In this document: positions 25,050-34,306 of the stretch, piece by piece
How positions within the stretch are numbered: the first letter of the stretch is position 1
Layout: the number at the start of each line of letters is the position of its first letter
Assembly: GCF_000455325.1 (NCBI RefSeq)
Contig: NZ_HG322953.1
Span: forward strand, 715,490-779,489
Origin: Mycolicibacterium septicum DSM 44393
GTDB lineage: Bacteria > Actinomycetota > Actinomycetes > Mycobacteriales > Mycobacteriaceae
Direction of reading: 5' to 3'
Length of the DNA: 64,000 nucleotides
Notes under the pieces: model-generated
Database searches by the model: none
What the model was told of the DNA's origin: nothing
Seen by the model: only the letters and a program-made list of their open reading frames with translations
Made by a program: the position numbers and the translations under genes

Positions 25050-26125
25050 AACTCATCCTGATTGCCGTCGGCATCGCACTGACGGTCTCGATCCTGCTGA
25101 CGCCCGCGTTGATCCGGCTGTTCACCAAGCGTGGGCTCGGCCATGAGATCCGTGAGGACGGTCCGGCCAGTCACGCCAAGAAGCGCGGCACGCCGTCGAT
25201 GGGCGGTGTGGCGATCGTGGCCGGCATCTGGGCGGCCTATCTGGGCACCCATCTGGTCGGGGTGGCGCTGGGCGGAGAGGGCCCGTCGGCGTCGGGCCTG
25301 TTGGTGCTGGGACTGGCCACGATGCTCGGCCTCGTCGGATTCGTCGACGATCTGATCAAGCTGCGGCGCTCCCGCAACCTGGGGCTGAACAAGACGGCCA
25401 AGACGGTCGGTCAGCTGACTGCCGCGGTGTTGTTCGGTGTGCTGGCGCTGCAGTTCCGCAACGGCGACGGGCTCACTCCGGGCAGCCCCGAGCTGTCCTA
25501 TGTCCGCGAGATCGCCACCGTGACGCTGGCGTCGTGGGTGTTCGTGTTGTTCTGCGTGGTGATCGTCAGTGCGTGGTCCAACGCGGTGAACTTCACCGAC
25601 GGCCTGGACGGGCTGGCGGCCGGCGCGATGGCGATGGTGTGTGCGGCCTACGTGCTGATCACCTTCTGGCAGTACCGCAATGCGTGCGCGACGGCGCCGG
25701 GGCTGGGCTGCTACAACGTGCGCGACCCGCTGGACCTGGCGATCATCGCGGCCGCGACCGCCGGCGCGTGTATCGGCTTTCTGTGGTGGAATGCCGCGCC
25801 CGCCAAGATCTTCATGGGTGACACCGGCTCGCTGGCCCTGGGCGGCATCATCGCCGGGTTGTCGGTGACGAGCCGCACCGAGATCCTCGCGGTGGTTCTG
25901 GGGGCATTGTTCGTGGCCGAGGTGACCTCGGTGGTGGTGCAGATCCTGGCCTTCCGCACGACGGGCCGCCGGGTGTTCCGAATGGCGCCGTTCCATCACC
26001 ATTTCGAGTTGGTGGGTTGGGCCGAGACCACGGTCATCATCCGGTTCTGGCTGCTGACGGCGATCGCCTGCGGTCTGGGCGTGGCCCTGTTCTACAGCGA
26101 GTGGCTCACTGCAGTCGGGGCCTGA
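25046..26125 (+). CDS. mraY: Phospho-MurNAc-pentapeptide transferase MraY (MurX)
   Basis: Polytopic membrane transferase of 359 residues with about ten helices. It transfers phospho-MurNAc-pentapeptide to decaprenyl phosphate, making lipid I. Conserved cytoplasmic loops: KKRGTPSMGG near 50, DDLIKLRRSRNLGLN near 110, NFTDGLDGLAAG near 182 (catalytic aspartates), FMGDTGSLALGG and the HHHFE motif in RMAPFHHHFEL near 315. ATGA overlap with murF; murD starts one base after its stop. Confidence 0.95.
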   Translation: MKLILIAVGIALTVSILLTPALIRLFTKRGLGHEIREDGPASHAKKRGTPSMGGVAIVAGIWAAYLGTHLVGVALGGEGPSASGLLVLGLATMLGLVGFVDDLIKLRRSRNLGLNKTAKTVGQLTAAVLFGVLALQFRNGDGLTPGSPELSYVREIATVTLASWVFVLFCVVIVSAWSNAVNFTDGLDGLAAGAMAMVCAAYVLITFWQYRNACATAPGLGCYNVRDPLDLAIIAAATAGACIGFLWWNAAPAKIFMGDTGSLALGGIIAGLSVTSRTEILAVVLGALFVAEVTSVVVQILAFRTTGRRVFRMAPFHHHFELVGWAETTVIIRFWLLTAIACGLGVALFYSEWLTAVGA

Positions 26126-26126
26126 C

Positions 26127-27617
26127 GTGGCCGGCCCATCCGGCGGGCACGGCGGTGACGACGATCTGTCGCTGCTGACCCCGGGAGCTCCGGTGTTGGT
26201 CACCGGCGCGGGGGTGACCGGACGCGCCATACTGGCGGCGCTGGCACCCCTCGGCGTCGCTGCGACGCTGTGCGACGACCGCGCCGAGGCTCTGCAGTCC
26301 TACGCCGAGCAGGGCACCGCGGTCATCGATCCTGCCTCGGCGATCGCCGGCATCGCCGACTACGCGCTGGTGGTTACCAGCCCGGGATTCCCGCCCACTT
26401 CCGCTGTCCTGGCCGCCGCCGCCGAGGCCGGTGTGCCGATCTGGGGCGATGTGGAGCTGGCCTGGCGGCTGGACGCCGCGGGCCGCTACGGTCCGCCCCG
26501 GCGCTGGCTGGTGGTCACCGGTACCAACGGCAAGACCACCACCACCTCGATGCTGCAGGAGATGCTGCTGGCCGACGGGCGGCGAAGCCTGTTGTGCGGC
26601 AACATCGGTGATCCCGTGCTGGCGGTGCTCGATCAGCCCGCGGAGTTGCTGGCGGTCGAGTTGTCGAGCTTCCAGCTGCACTGGGCGCCCTCGCTGCGCC
26701 CGGACGCCGGTGTGGTGCTCAATGTCGCCGAGGACCATCTGGACTGGCACGGTTCGATGGCCGCCTACGCCGCCGACAAGGCCAGGGCGCTGGCCGGCCG
26801 GGTCGCCGTGGTGGGCCTCGACGATCCGGTGGCGGCCGGCCTGCTGTCCACCTCCCAGGCCCTGGTTCGGGTGGGATTCCGGCTGGGCGAACCGGCCGAC
26901 GGCGAACTGGGTGTCCGCGCCGGCAAGCTCGTCGACTGTGCCTTCGGCGCCGACGTGGAGTTGGCTGATGCCGCGACGATCAGTGTGGCCGGGCCGGTCG
27001 GCCGGCTCGACGCGCTGGCGGCTGCGGCGCTGGCCCGCGCCGTCGGGGTGGCTCCCGAATCGATCGCGGCCGCATTGGCGTCGTTCCAGGTCGGCAGGCA
27101 CCGCGCCGAGGTGGTCGGGGAGGCCGACGGGGTGCGCTACGTCGACGATTCCAAGGCCACCAACCCGCACGCCGCGCAGGCCTCGATCACCGCGTTCGAC
27201 CGCGTGATCTGGATCGCCGGGGGCTTGCTGAAGGGTGCCTCGGTCGACGAGCTGGTGCGCCAGGTGGCGAATCGGCTGGTCGCGGTGGTGTTGATCGGGC
27301 GGGATCGGCAGATGGTTGCCGATGCGTTATCGCGACACGCCCCGGATGTCCCCGTCGTCGAGGTTGTGACGGGGGAGGATTCTGGGGTGCTTGAGACAAA
27401 TGAGTCTATTGGTGATCATGTGACTCGTGTGATCGAAGTCGCAGACCGTCCGGTCTCCGACGCGGTCATGACGGCGGTCGTTGATGTCGCGCGCGGCCTG
27501 GCGGCCTCGGGTGACACCGTGTTGCTGGCCCCGGCAGGCGCGTCCTTCGATCAGTTCAGCGGCTACGGCCAGCGCGGCGATGCGTTCGCCGGTGCCGTCC
27601 GCGCCGCGATCGGGTAG
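26127..27617 (+). CDS. murD: UDP-MurNAc-L-alanine:D-glutamate ligase MurD
   Basis: Mur ligase of 496 residues, GTG start. Rossmann-type N terminus (VLVTGAGVTGRAIL), ATP loop VVTGTNGKTTTTSM near 130-143, AEDHLDWHGSM near 205, DDSKATNPHAAQAS near 345 and a C-terminal domain ending FDQFSGYGQRGDAF, the MurD signature. It adds D-glutamate to UDP-MurNAc-L-Ala. A/T-rich patch at about 27320-27440, with a TTA codon, lies shortly before ftsW and could hide an internal promoter. Confidence 0.95.
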   Translation: MAGPSGGHGGDDDLSLLTPGAPVLVTGAGVTGRAILAALAPLGVAATLCDDRAEALQSYAEQGTAVIDPASAIAGIADYALVVTSPGFPPTSAVLAAAAEAGVPIWGDVELAWRLDAAGRYGPPRRWLVVTGTNGKTTTTSMLQEMLLADGRRSLLCGNIGDPVLAVLDQPAELLAVELSSFQLHWAPSLRPDAGVVLNVAEDHLDWHGSMAAYAADKARALAGRVAVVGLDDPVAAGLLSTSQALVRVGFRLGEPADGELGVRAGKLVDCAFGADVELADAATISVAGPVGRLDALAAAALARAVGVAPESIAAALASFQVGRHRAEVVGEADGVRYVDDSKATNPHAAQASITAFDRVIWIAGGLLKGASVDELVRQVANRLVAVVLIGRDRQMVADALSRHAPDVPVVEVVTGEDSGVLETNESIGDHVTRVIEVADRPVSDAVMTAVVDVARGLAASGDTVLLAPAGASFDQFSGYGQRGDAFAGAVRAAIG

Positions 27618-27622
27618 GCGAG

Positions 27623-29269
27623 GTGGCCAGCATTCTGGCCCGGTTGCGCGGCCGTGACGGTGACGCAACCGGCGAAGCCGCCGATTCCGCCGCGGGTTCA
27701 GCGGGTGGCTCCGCCGAGTCGACGGCTGCCTCCACCGCGCCGCGCACCCGTTTCGGGGCGTGGCTGGGGCGGCCGATGACGTCGTTCCACCTGATCATCG
27801 CGGTCACCGCGCTGCTCACCACCCTGGGCCTGATCATGGTCCTCTCGGCGTCGGGCGTGTACTCCTACGATTTCGACGGGTCGCCCTGGGCCGTGTTCGG
27901 CCGCCAGGTGATGTGGACCGTGGTCGGACTGGTCGCGTTCTACGTGGCGCTCCGGATGCCGGTGCGGACCCTGCGCCGGCTGGCTTTCCCCGGGTTCGCC
28001 TTCACGATCGTGCTGCTGATCCTGGTGCTGATCCCTGGGATCGGCAAGGTGGCCAACGGTTCTCGCGGTTGGTTCGTCGTCGCGGGTTTCTCGATGCAGC
28101 CGTCGGAGCTGGCCAAGATCGCCTTCGCCATCTGGGGCGCGCACCTGCTGGCGGCCCGCCGGATGGAACGGGCCTCGCTGCGCGAGATGCTCGTCCCGCT
28201 GGTGCCTGCCGCGGTGATCGCACTGGCGTTGATCGTCGCTCAGCCCGACCTCGGGCAGACCGTGTCGCTGAGCATCATCCTGCTGGGTCTGCTGTGGTAC
28301 GCGGGCCTGCCGCTGCGGGTGTTCCTGTCCTCGCTGGCGGCCGCCATCGTGGCGGCCGGGGTGCTGGCGGTGTCCGCCGGTTACCGGTCCGACCGGGTGC
28401 AATCCTGGCTGGACCCGGCAGCAGACTCACAGGGGATCGGCTACCAGTCCCGGCAGGCCCGGTTCGCCCTGGCCAACGGCGGCATCTTCGGTGACGGGCT
28501 GGGGCAGGGCACGGCCAAGTGGAACTACCTGCCCAACGCCCACAACGACTTCATCTTCGCCATCATCGGCGAGGAGCTGGGATTCGTCGGTGCGCTCGGA
28601 CTGCTCGGCCTGTTCGGGTTGTTCGCCTACACCGGGATGCGCATCGCCCGGCGTTCGGCCGATCCGTTCCTCCGTCTGCTCACGGCCACCACCACGCTGT
28701 GGGTGGTCGGCCAGATGTTCATCAACGTCGGCTACGTGGTGGGGCTGCTGCCGGTCACCGGGCTGCAGCTGCCGCTGATCTCGGCTGGTGGATCTTCGCA
28801 GGCGACAACGCTTCTGATGATGGGCCTGGTCACCAACGCGGCCCGGCACGAACCGGAGGCGGTGGCGGCGCTGCGGGCGGGGCGCGACGACCGGATGAAC
28901 CGGCTGCTGCGGCTGCCGCTGCCGGAGCCGTACATCCCGACTCGCTTGGAGGTCGCCCGCAACCGGCTGCACGACCGGCGCAAGACGCCCTCGCGCACCG
29001 CGGGCAAGCCCAACGGCAAGGCCGGTGCCAAGCCGGCCGCCAAGCCCGCGGCCAAGCAGGCGGGCAAGCAGGCCAGGGCCAAACAGTCGGGTGCCAAACA
29101 AGCGGGGACCCGCCGCGCGCCGCGCAGCGGGGACCGGCCCGTGCGCCGGTCCGGACACGGTGCCGGTCAGCAGGCGGCCGGGGGCGGTAGGTCCTCGGTC
29201 CGATATCCTGCAGGCCAGCACAAACAGGGGCAACGAGCCCGAACTTTGGAAGGTCAGCGTTACGGGTGA
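27623..29269 (+). CDS. ftsW: Septal peptidoglycan glycosyltransferase FtsW
   Basis: SEDS-family membrane protein of 548 residues with ten helices. It polymerises lipid II at the septum together with PbpB. Conserved SEDS elements: ANGSRGWFVVAGFSMQPSE near 145-165, AQPDLGQTVS near 208, NAHNDFIFAIIGEELGF near 305 and ITGLQLPLISAGGSS-like TGLQLPLISAGGSSQ near 380. The N-terminal 45 residues are Ala/Ser-rich. The C-terminal 130 residues are Lys/Ala/Arg-rich, cytoplasmic and probably disordered, ending LEGQRYG as in other mycobacteria. GTG start; the stop overlaps murG. Confidence 0.95.
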   Translation: MASILARLRGRDGDATGEAADSAAGSAGGSAESTAASTAPRTRFGAWLGRPMTSFHLIIAVTALLTTLGLIMVLSASGVYSYDFDGSPWAVFGRQVMWTVVGLVAFYVALRMPVRTLRRLAFPGFAFTIVLLILVLIPGIGKVANGSRGWFVVAGFSMQPSELAKIAFAIWGAHLLAARRMERASLREMLVPLVPAAVIALALIVAQPDLGQTVSLSIILLGLLWYAGLPLRVFLSSLAAAIVAAGVLAVSAGYRSDRVQSWLDPAADSQGIGYQSRQARFALANGGIFGDGLGQGTAKWNYLPNAHNDFIFAIIGEELGFVGALGLLGLFGLFAYTGMRIARRSADPFLRLLTATTTLWVVGQMFINVGYVVGLLPVTGLQLPLISAGGSSQATTLLMMGLVTNAARHEPEAVAALRAGRDDRMNRLLRLPLPEPYIPTRLEVARNRLHDRRKTPSRTAGKPNGKAGAKPAAKPAAKQAGKQARAKQSGAKQAGTRRAPRSGDRPVRRSGHGAGQQAAGGGRSSVRYPAGQHKQGQRARTLEGQRYG

Positions 29270-30495
29270 GCGACGGTAAGACGGACCGGGGGATGTCTGG
29301 TCCTCGGGGGCAGGAGCGCAGCGAGCGCGGGATATCTGGTCCTCGGGGGCAGGAGCGCAGCGACCGGGGGATATCCGTTGTTCTCGCCGGTGGTGGCACG
29401 GCAGGTCACGTCGAGCCGGCCATGGCGGTGGCCGACGCGCTGCGTGAACTCGACCCGCAGGTGCGGATCACCGCTCTCGGAACCGCCCGCGGCCTGGAGA
29501 CCCGACTGGTTCCGCAACGCGGCTATGACCTCGAGCTGATCACCCCGGTGCCCTTGCCGCGCAAACCGTCGGGAGATCTGGTGCGGCTGCCACTGCGCGT
29601 CCGCACCGCGATCCGCCAGACCCGTTCGGTGCTGGCCGGCGTCGAGGCCGATGTGGTGATCGGGTTCGGCGGCTATGTCGCGCTGCCCGCCTACCTCGCC
29701 GCCCGGGGCGGCTTCGGCCTGCACGGTCGCCGGCGCGCCGTCCCGGTGGTGGTCCACGAGGCCAACGCCAGCGCGGGCCTGGCCAACCGGGTCGGTGCGG
29801 TATCGGCGCGGCGCGTGCTCTCGGCGGTACCCGAACCGGGACTGCGCAAGGTCGAGGTGGTCGGAGTACCCGTGCGCGCGGCGATCACCTCGCTGGACCG
29901 CGCCGCGTTGCGCGCCGAGGCCAGGGCTTTCTTCGGCTTCGCGCCCGACGCCAAGGTGCTGCTCGTGTTCGGCGGTTCGCAGGGGGCGCAGTCGATCAAC
30001 CGGGCGGTGTCCTCGGCTGCCGAAGCCCTTGGTGCTGCCGGTGTTTCGGTTCTGCATGCACACGGGCCGAAGAACACCCTCGACCTGCCGCCGGCCGCGG
30101 CGGGCGCGCCGCCGTATGTCGCGGTGCCGTATCTGGACCGCATGGACCTGGCTTATGCCGCAGCCGATCTGGCGATCTGCCGTTCCGGTGCGATGACGGT
30201 TGCCGAGGTGACCGCCGTGGGATTGCCCGCGGTGTACGTCCCGCTGCCGATCGGCAACGGTGAGCAGCGGCTCAACGCGCTGCCGGTGGTGTCGGCCGGT
30301 GGCGGCATCGTCGTCGACGATGTTCAGCTCACCGGTGGATTCGTGGCCGATACGGTCGCCGGTCTGATGACCGACGATGCGCGGTTGGCGGAGATGACTG
30401 CCGCCGCCTCGTTGTCGGGTCACCCCGATGCCGCACGGCGGGTGGCGCAGGTCGCCCTGGACATCGCCCGTGCTCAACGAAAGAAGCTGCAGTGA
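29266..30495 (+). CDS. murG: Lipid II synthase MurG
   Basis: UDP-GlcNAc:lipid I GlcNAc transferase of 409 residues, a peripheral membrane GT-B enzyme. The catalytic protein begins at ISVVLAGGGTAGHVEPAMAVAD near residue 36. VFGGSQGAQSINRAV and LPIGNGEQRLNALPVV are the other signatures. The first 35 residues are an extension made of two 13-residue repeats (MSGPRGQERSERG, ISGPRGQERSDRG) encoded by a tandem DNA repeat. The GTG at 29266 overlaps the ftsW stop (GTGA), supporting translation through the repeats. Coupled to murC by another GTGA. Confidence 0.95.
   Translation: MSDGKTDRGMSGPRGQERSERGISGPRGQERSDRGISVVLAGGGTAGHVEPAMAVADALRELDPQVRITALGTARGLETRLVPQRGYDLELITPVPLPRKPSGDLVRLPLRVRTAIRQTRSVLAGVEADVVIGFGGYVALPAYLAARGGFGLHGRRRAVPVVVHEANASAGLANRVGAVSARRVLSAVPEPGLRKVEVVGVPVRAAITSLDRAALRAEARAFFGFAPDAKVLLVFGGSQGAQSINRAVSSAAEALGAAGVSVLHAHGPKNTLDLPPAAAGAPPYVAVPYLDRMDLAYAAADLAICRSGAMTVAEVTAVGLPAVYVPLPIGNGEQRLNALPVVSAGGGIVVDDVQLTGGFVADTVAGLMTDDARLAEMTAAASLSGHPDAARRVAQVALDIARAQRKKLQ
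29293..29370 (+). repeat. In-frame 39-base tandem repeat in the 5' end of murG
   Basis: Two copies of a 39-base unit (29293-29331 and 29332-29370), differing at only a few positions, encode SGPRGQERS(E/D)RG. The core GCAGGAGCGCAGCGA looks like the short dispersed GAGCGNAGCGA elements common in mycobacterial genomes. Confidence 0.8.
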
Positions 30496-31952
30496 ACGGT
30501 AATTCACTTCCGGCTGAACTTCAGCGGGTACACATGGTCGGGATCGGGGGAGCCGGGATGTCGGGCGTGGCCCGGATCCTGCTCGACCGGGGTGGCCTGG
30601 TGTCCGGCTCGGACGCCAAGGAGTCGCGCGGCGTGGTGGCCCTGCGGGCCCGCGGTGCCGAGGTCAGGATCGGTCACGACGCGTCGTCACTGGATCTGCT
30701 GCCGGGCGGGCCGACCGCGGTCGTCACCACCCACGCCGCGATCCCCAAGACCAATCCGGAACTGGTCGAAGCCCGGCGCCGCGGAATCCCGGTGATTCTG
30801 CGTCCGGTGGTGCTGGCCAAGCTCATGGCCGGTTACACCACGCTGATGGTGACGGGCACCCACGGTAAGACCACCACCACCTCGATGCTCATCGTGGCGT
30901 TGCAGCACAGCGGTTTCGACCCGTCGTTCGCCGTGGGCGGCGAACTGGGCGAGGCGGGCACCAACGCCCATCACGGCAGCGGGAAGTGCTTCGTCGCCGA
31001 GGCCGACGAGAGTGACGGCTCGCTGCTGGAATACACACCGAATGTCGCGGTGGTCACCAACATCGAGGCCGACCACCTGGATTTCTTCGGTAGCGAGGAG
31101 GCCTACACCGCGGTGTTCTCCGCGTTCGTCGACCGCATCGCGCCGGGCGGAGCCCTGGTGGTGTGTACCGACGATCCGGGCGCCGCCGCGCTCGCCGAAC
31201 ACACTGACTCACTGGGCATCCGGGTGTTGCGGTACGGCAGCACACCTGCGGACGGTCTGGCAGGCACCTTGCTGAGCTGGGAGCAGCAGGGGACCGGGGC
31301 GGTGGCTCACATCCAGCTCGCCGGTGAGCCTCATCCGCGTGCGGTGCGACTGGCGGTGCCAGGCAGGCACATGGCGCTCAACGCCCTGGCCGCCCTGCTG
31401 GCCGCCGTCGAGGTCGGCGCACCGGCGGAGACCGTGCTCGACGGGCTGGCCGGATTCGAAGGTGTGCGAAGGCGTTTCGAGCTGGTGGGTGCGCTCGGCG
31501 GCATCCGCGTGTTCGACGACTACGCGCACCATCCCACCGAGGTGCGAGCCACCCTCGAGGCGGCCCGAACCGTGGTCGACCAGACCGGCGGCCGCGTCAT
31601 CGTCGCCTTCCAACCACATTTGTATTCGCGCACAGCGACTTTCGCGACCGAGTTCGGTGCGGCGCTGAGCGCCGCCGACGAGGTCTTCGTGCTCGACGTC
31701 TACGGTGCGCGTGAGCAGCCGCTGCCCGGCATCAGCGGCGCCACGGTCGCCGAACATGTCAGCTCTGCGGTCACCTACGTTCCCGATTTCTCGGCGGTCG
31801 CCGCTGTGGTGGCGGCCGCGGCCCGCGCCGGTGACGTGGTGCTCACCATGGGTGCCGGCGACGTGACCATGCTCGGCAAGGAGATCCTCACCGAGCTCGG
31901 CATCAAGGAGAATCGCACCGCACCGGGCCGGCCGTCGGCGGATTCACCGTGA
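30492..31952 (+). CDS. murC: UDP-MurNAc:L-alanine ligase MurC
   Basis: Mur ligase of 486 residues committing UDP-MurNAc to peptidoglycan. N-terminal VHMVGIGGAGMSGVARIL (Rossmann), ATP loop VTGTHGKTTTTSML near 120-133, EADESDGSLLEYTPNVAVVTNIE near 170, FDDYAHHPTEVRATL near 340 and PHLYSRTATF near 375. The GTG start overlaps murG and the stop overlaps ftsQ by 4 bases (GTGA). Confidence 0.95.
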   Translation: MNGNSLPAELQRVHMVGIGGAGMSGVARILLDRGGLVSGSDAKESRGVVALRARGAEVRIGHDASSLDLLPGGPTAVVTTHAAIPKTNPELVEARRRGIPVILRPVVLAKLMAGYTTLMVTGTHGKTTTTSMLIVALQHSGFDPSFAVGGELGEAGTNAHHGSGKCFVAEADESDGSLLEYTPNVAVVTNIEADHLDFFGSEEAYTAVFSAFVDRIAPGGALVVCTDDPGAAALAEHTDSLGIRVLRYGSTPADGLAGTLLSWEQQGTGAVAHIQLAGEPHPRAVRLAVPGRHMALNALAALLAAVEVGAPAETVLDGLAGFEGVRRRFELVGALGGIRVFDDYAHHPTEVRATLEAARTVVDQTGGRVIVAFQPHLYSRTATFATEFGAALSAADEVFVLDVYGAREQPLPGISGATVAEHVSSAVTYVPDFSAVAAVVAAAARAGDVVLTMGAGDVTMLGKEILTELGIKENRTAPGRPSADSP

Positions 31953-32923
31953 CCGATCCGGGTCCTGACCGTCCCGGCGAGGCTGCCGAGGAGCCAGGTC
32001 CGGCTCCGGAGGAGTCCGGCGGGTCGGAAGCGCCGCCCACGCCCGAGGCGGATCCTGACGCGCCGCCCGCGGCAGATCCTGATGTGCCGCCCGCGGCAGA
32101 AGCCGACTACGAGGGTCCACGCCGCCGCGCCCGCCGCGAGCGCGAGGAACGCCGGGCCGCGCGGGACCGGGCCGTGGCGATCGAACATGCCCGCCGCGAG
32201 GCCAAGCGCCGGGTGGTCGGGCAGTCCGCGGATGCTCCGAACGCCGTGGCCCGCAGCACTATTCGTGGCCTGAAGGTGTTGTTGTGGTCTGCGCTGGCCA
32301 GCGTGGTCGCGGTGGCGTTGGGCCTGGTCCTGTATTTCACGCCGGTGATGTCGGTGCGCAGCGTGGCGGTCAGCGGTGCGGCCGTGGTGCCCCAGGAACA
32401 GGTGCTGGCGGCCGCCGCGGTGGCACCGGAGACCCCGCTGCTGCAGGTCAACACCGACGCGGTCGCCGAGCGGGTGGCCACGATCCGGCGCATCGCCACC
32501 GCCCGGGTTCAGCGCGAGTATCCCTCGACCCTTCGGATCACGGTCGTCGAGCGAGTGCCGGTGGTGGTCAAGGACTATCCCGACGGTCCGCATCTGTTCG
32601 ACCGCGACGGGGTGGATTTCGCCACCGAGCCGCCACCGCCGACGCTGCCGTATCTGGATGCCGACAACCCGGGGCCGACCGATCCGGCCACCAAGGCCGC
32701 GCTCGAGGTGATGCTGGCCCTTCCGCCGGATGTCGTCGCACAGGTGGGCCGGATCGCCGCGCCTTCGGTGGCCTCGATCGCGCTGACGTTGGCCGACGGC
32801 CGGGTTGTGGTGTGGGGGACCAACGATCGGACCGATGAGAAGGCGCTGAAGCTGGCGGCCCTGCTGACCCAGCCGGGTCACACCTATGACGTGTCGAGCC
32901 CGGATCTGCCGACTGTCAAGTAG
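31949..32923 (+). CDS. ftsQ: Cell division protein FtsQ
   Basis: Bitopic divisome protein of 324 residues. The cytoplasmic N terminus of about 105 residues is acidic and Pro-rich, then Arg-rich (RRRARREREERRAARDR). One transmembrane helix (about 112-132) follows, then a periplasmic POTRA domain (VMSVRSVAVSGAAVVPQEQVLAAAAV) and the FtsQ beta domain, ending YDVSSPDLPTVK. It links early and late divisome proteins. Last gene of the tightly overlapping block; a 188-base gap precedes ftsZ. Confidence 0.9.
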   Translation: MTDPGPDRPGEAAEEPGPAPEESGGSEAPPTPEADPDAPPAADPDVPPAAEADYEGPRRRARREREERRAARDRAVAIEHARREAKRRVVGQSADAPNAVARSTIRGLKVLLWSALASVVAVALGLVLYFTPVMSVRSVAVSGAAVVPQEQVLAAAAVAPETPLLQVNTDAVAERVATIRRIATARVQREYPSTLRITVVERVPVVVKDYPDGPHLFDRDGVDFATEPPPPTLPYLDADNPGPTDPATKAALEVMLALPPDVVAQVGRIAAPSVASIALTLADGRVVVWGTNDRTDEKALKLAALLTQPGHTYDVSSPDLPTVK

Positions 32924-33011
32924 ATCCGGCAAAAATTGCCGCGCGGCGCGTCGGCGCGCCTGCCGCGAACACCGGCGTTGGCCCCCTACCGTTCTGTTTG
33001 CGCGGAACTAC

Positions 33012-33035
33012 TTGACATAACTCTAAGCCTATGGT
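33012..33035 (+). promoter_or_regulatory. Possible ftsZ promoter elements
   Basis: A TTGACA at 33012-33017 and a TATGGT at 33030-33035 lie in the A/T-richer part of the 188-base ftsQ-ftsZ gap. The 12-base spacing is too short for them to be one sigma-A promoter, so at best each belongs to a separate start. A CGGCAA/TTGCCG hairpin occurs at the beginning of the gap. Confidence 0.25.
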
Positions 33036-33111
33036 TGAGGTTGAGAGTTTGCCCCGGGGAGATTCGGCGCCAGGAACACTGAGAACACCCAACCTGGGAG
33101 GAAGACGATCG

Positions 33112-34272
33112 ATGACCCCCCCGCATAACTACCTCGCGGTAATCAAGGTGGTTGGTATCGGTGGCGGCGGTGTCAACGCCGTCAACCGGATGATCGAACA
33201 GGGCCTCAAGGGCGTTGAGTTCATCGCGATCAATACCGACGCACAAGCACTGCTGATGAGCGACGCCGACGTCAAGCTCGATGTCGGCCGGGACTCCACC
33301 CGTGGACTCGGCGCCGGAGCGGACCCCGAAGTGGGCCGCAAGGCCGCCGAGGATGCCAAGGACGACATCGAGGAGCTGCTGCGCGGCGCCGACATGGTGT
33401 TCGTCACCGCGGGTGAGGGCGGCGGCACCGGCACCGGTGGCGCGCCCGTCGTCGCGTCGATCGCGCGCAAGCTCGGCGCGCTCACGGTCGGTGTCGTGAC
33501 GCGGCCGTTCTCGTTCGAGGGCAAGCGGCGAAGCAACCAGGCCGAGAACGGTATTCAGTCGCTGCGCGAGAGCTGCGACACCCTGATCGTGATCCCCAAC
33601 GACCGGCTGCTCCAGATGGGCGATGCCGCGGTGTCGCTGATGGACGCCTTCCGCAGTGCCGACGAGGTGCTGCTCAACGGCGTGCAGGGCATCACCGACC
33701 TGATCACCACGCCGGGCCTGATCAACGTCGACTTCGCCGACGTCAAGGGCGTGATGAGCGGGGCGGGCACGGCGCTGATGGGCATCGGCTCGGCACGCGG
33801 CGACGGCCGTGCGCTCAAGGCGGCCGAGATCGCGATCAACTCGCCGCTGCTGGAAGCTTCGATGGAAGGCGCGCAGGGCGTGCTGCTGTCGGTGGCCGGT
33901 GGCAGTGACCTGGGCCTGTTCGAGATCAACGAGGCCGCCTCGCTGGTGCAGGATGCGGCCCATCCCGAGGCCAACATCATCTTCGGCACGGTGATCGACG
34001 ACTCGCTCGGCGACGAGGTTCGAGTCACGGTCATCGCGGCCGGCTTCGACAGCGCCGGACCCAGCCGAAAGCCGGTGGTCAGTCCGAGCGCGGCACAGAC
34101 CCAGCCGATCGCCTCGGCGCGGGCGGGCAAGGTGACCACGTCGTTGTTCGAGCCGACGGACGCGGTGAGCGTCCCGGCCCACACGAATGGCGCCACCGTG
34201 AGCGTCGGTGGCGACGGAGACGGCGGGATCGCCGACGACGATGTCGACGTGCCGCCGTTCATGCGGCACTGA
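33112..34272 (+). CDS. ftsZ: Cell division GTPase FtsZ
   Basis: Tubulin-like GTPase of 386 residues forming the Z ring. The ATG at 33112 has GGGAGGA upstream and begins MTPPHNYLAVIKVVGIGGGGVNAVNRM. GEGGGTGTGGAPV near 103-115 is the tubulin signature GTP loop; NVDFADVKGVMSGAGTALMGIG near 207-230 is the T7 synergy loop. The disordered linker ends in the conserved tail DDDVDVPPFMRH, which binds SepF and FtsW in mycobacteria. It is preceded by its own non-coding leader, consistent with promoters separate from the mur block. Confidence 0.98.
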   Translation: MTPPHNYLAVIKVVGIGGGGVNAVNRMIEQGLKGVEFIAINTDAQALLMSDADVKLDVGRDSTRGLGAGADPEVGRKAAEDAKDDIEELLRGADMVFVTAGEGGGTGTGGAPVVASIARKLGALTVGVVTRPFSFEGKRRSNQAENGIQSLRESCDTLIVIPNDRLLQMGDAAVSLMDAFRSADEVLLNGVQGITDLITTPGLINVDFADVKGVMSGAGTALMGIGSARGDGRALKAAEIAINSPLLEASMEGAQGVLLSVAGGSDLGLFEINEAASLVQDAAHPEANIIFGTVIDDSLGDEVRVTVIAAGFDSAGPSRKPVVSPSAAQTQPIASARAGKVTTSLFEPTDAVSVPAHTNGATVSVGGDGDGGIADDDVDVPPFMRH

Positions 34273-34306
34273 GCCGGGCCCGGCAGCGGGTTCGGATACT
34301 GGGATT

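Noticed and set aside
29293..29370. CRISPR-like repeat
   Set aside because: Only two adjacent copies without spacers, in frame inside murG; no cas genes in the window.
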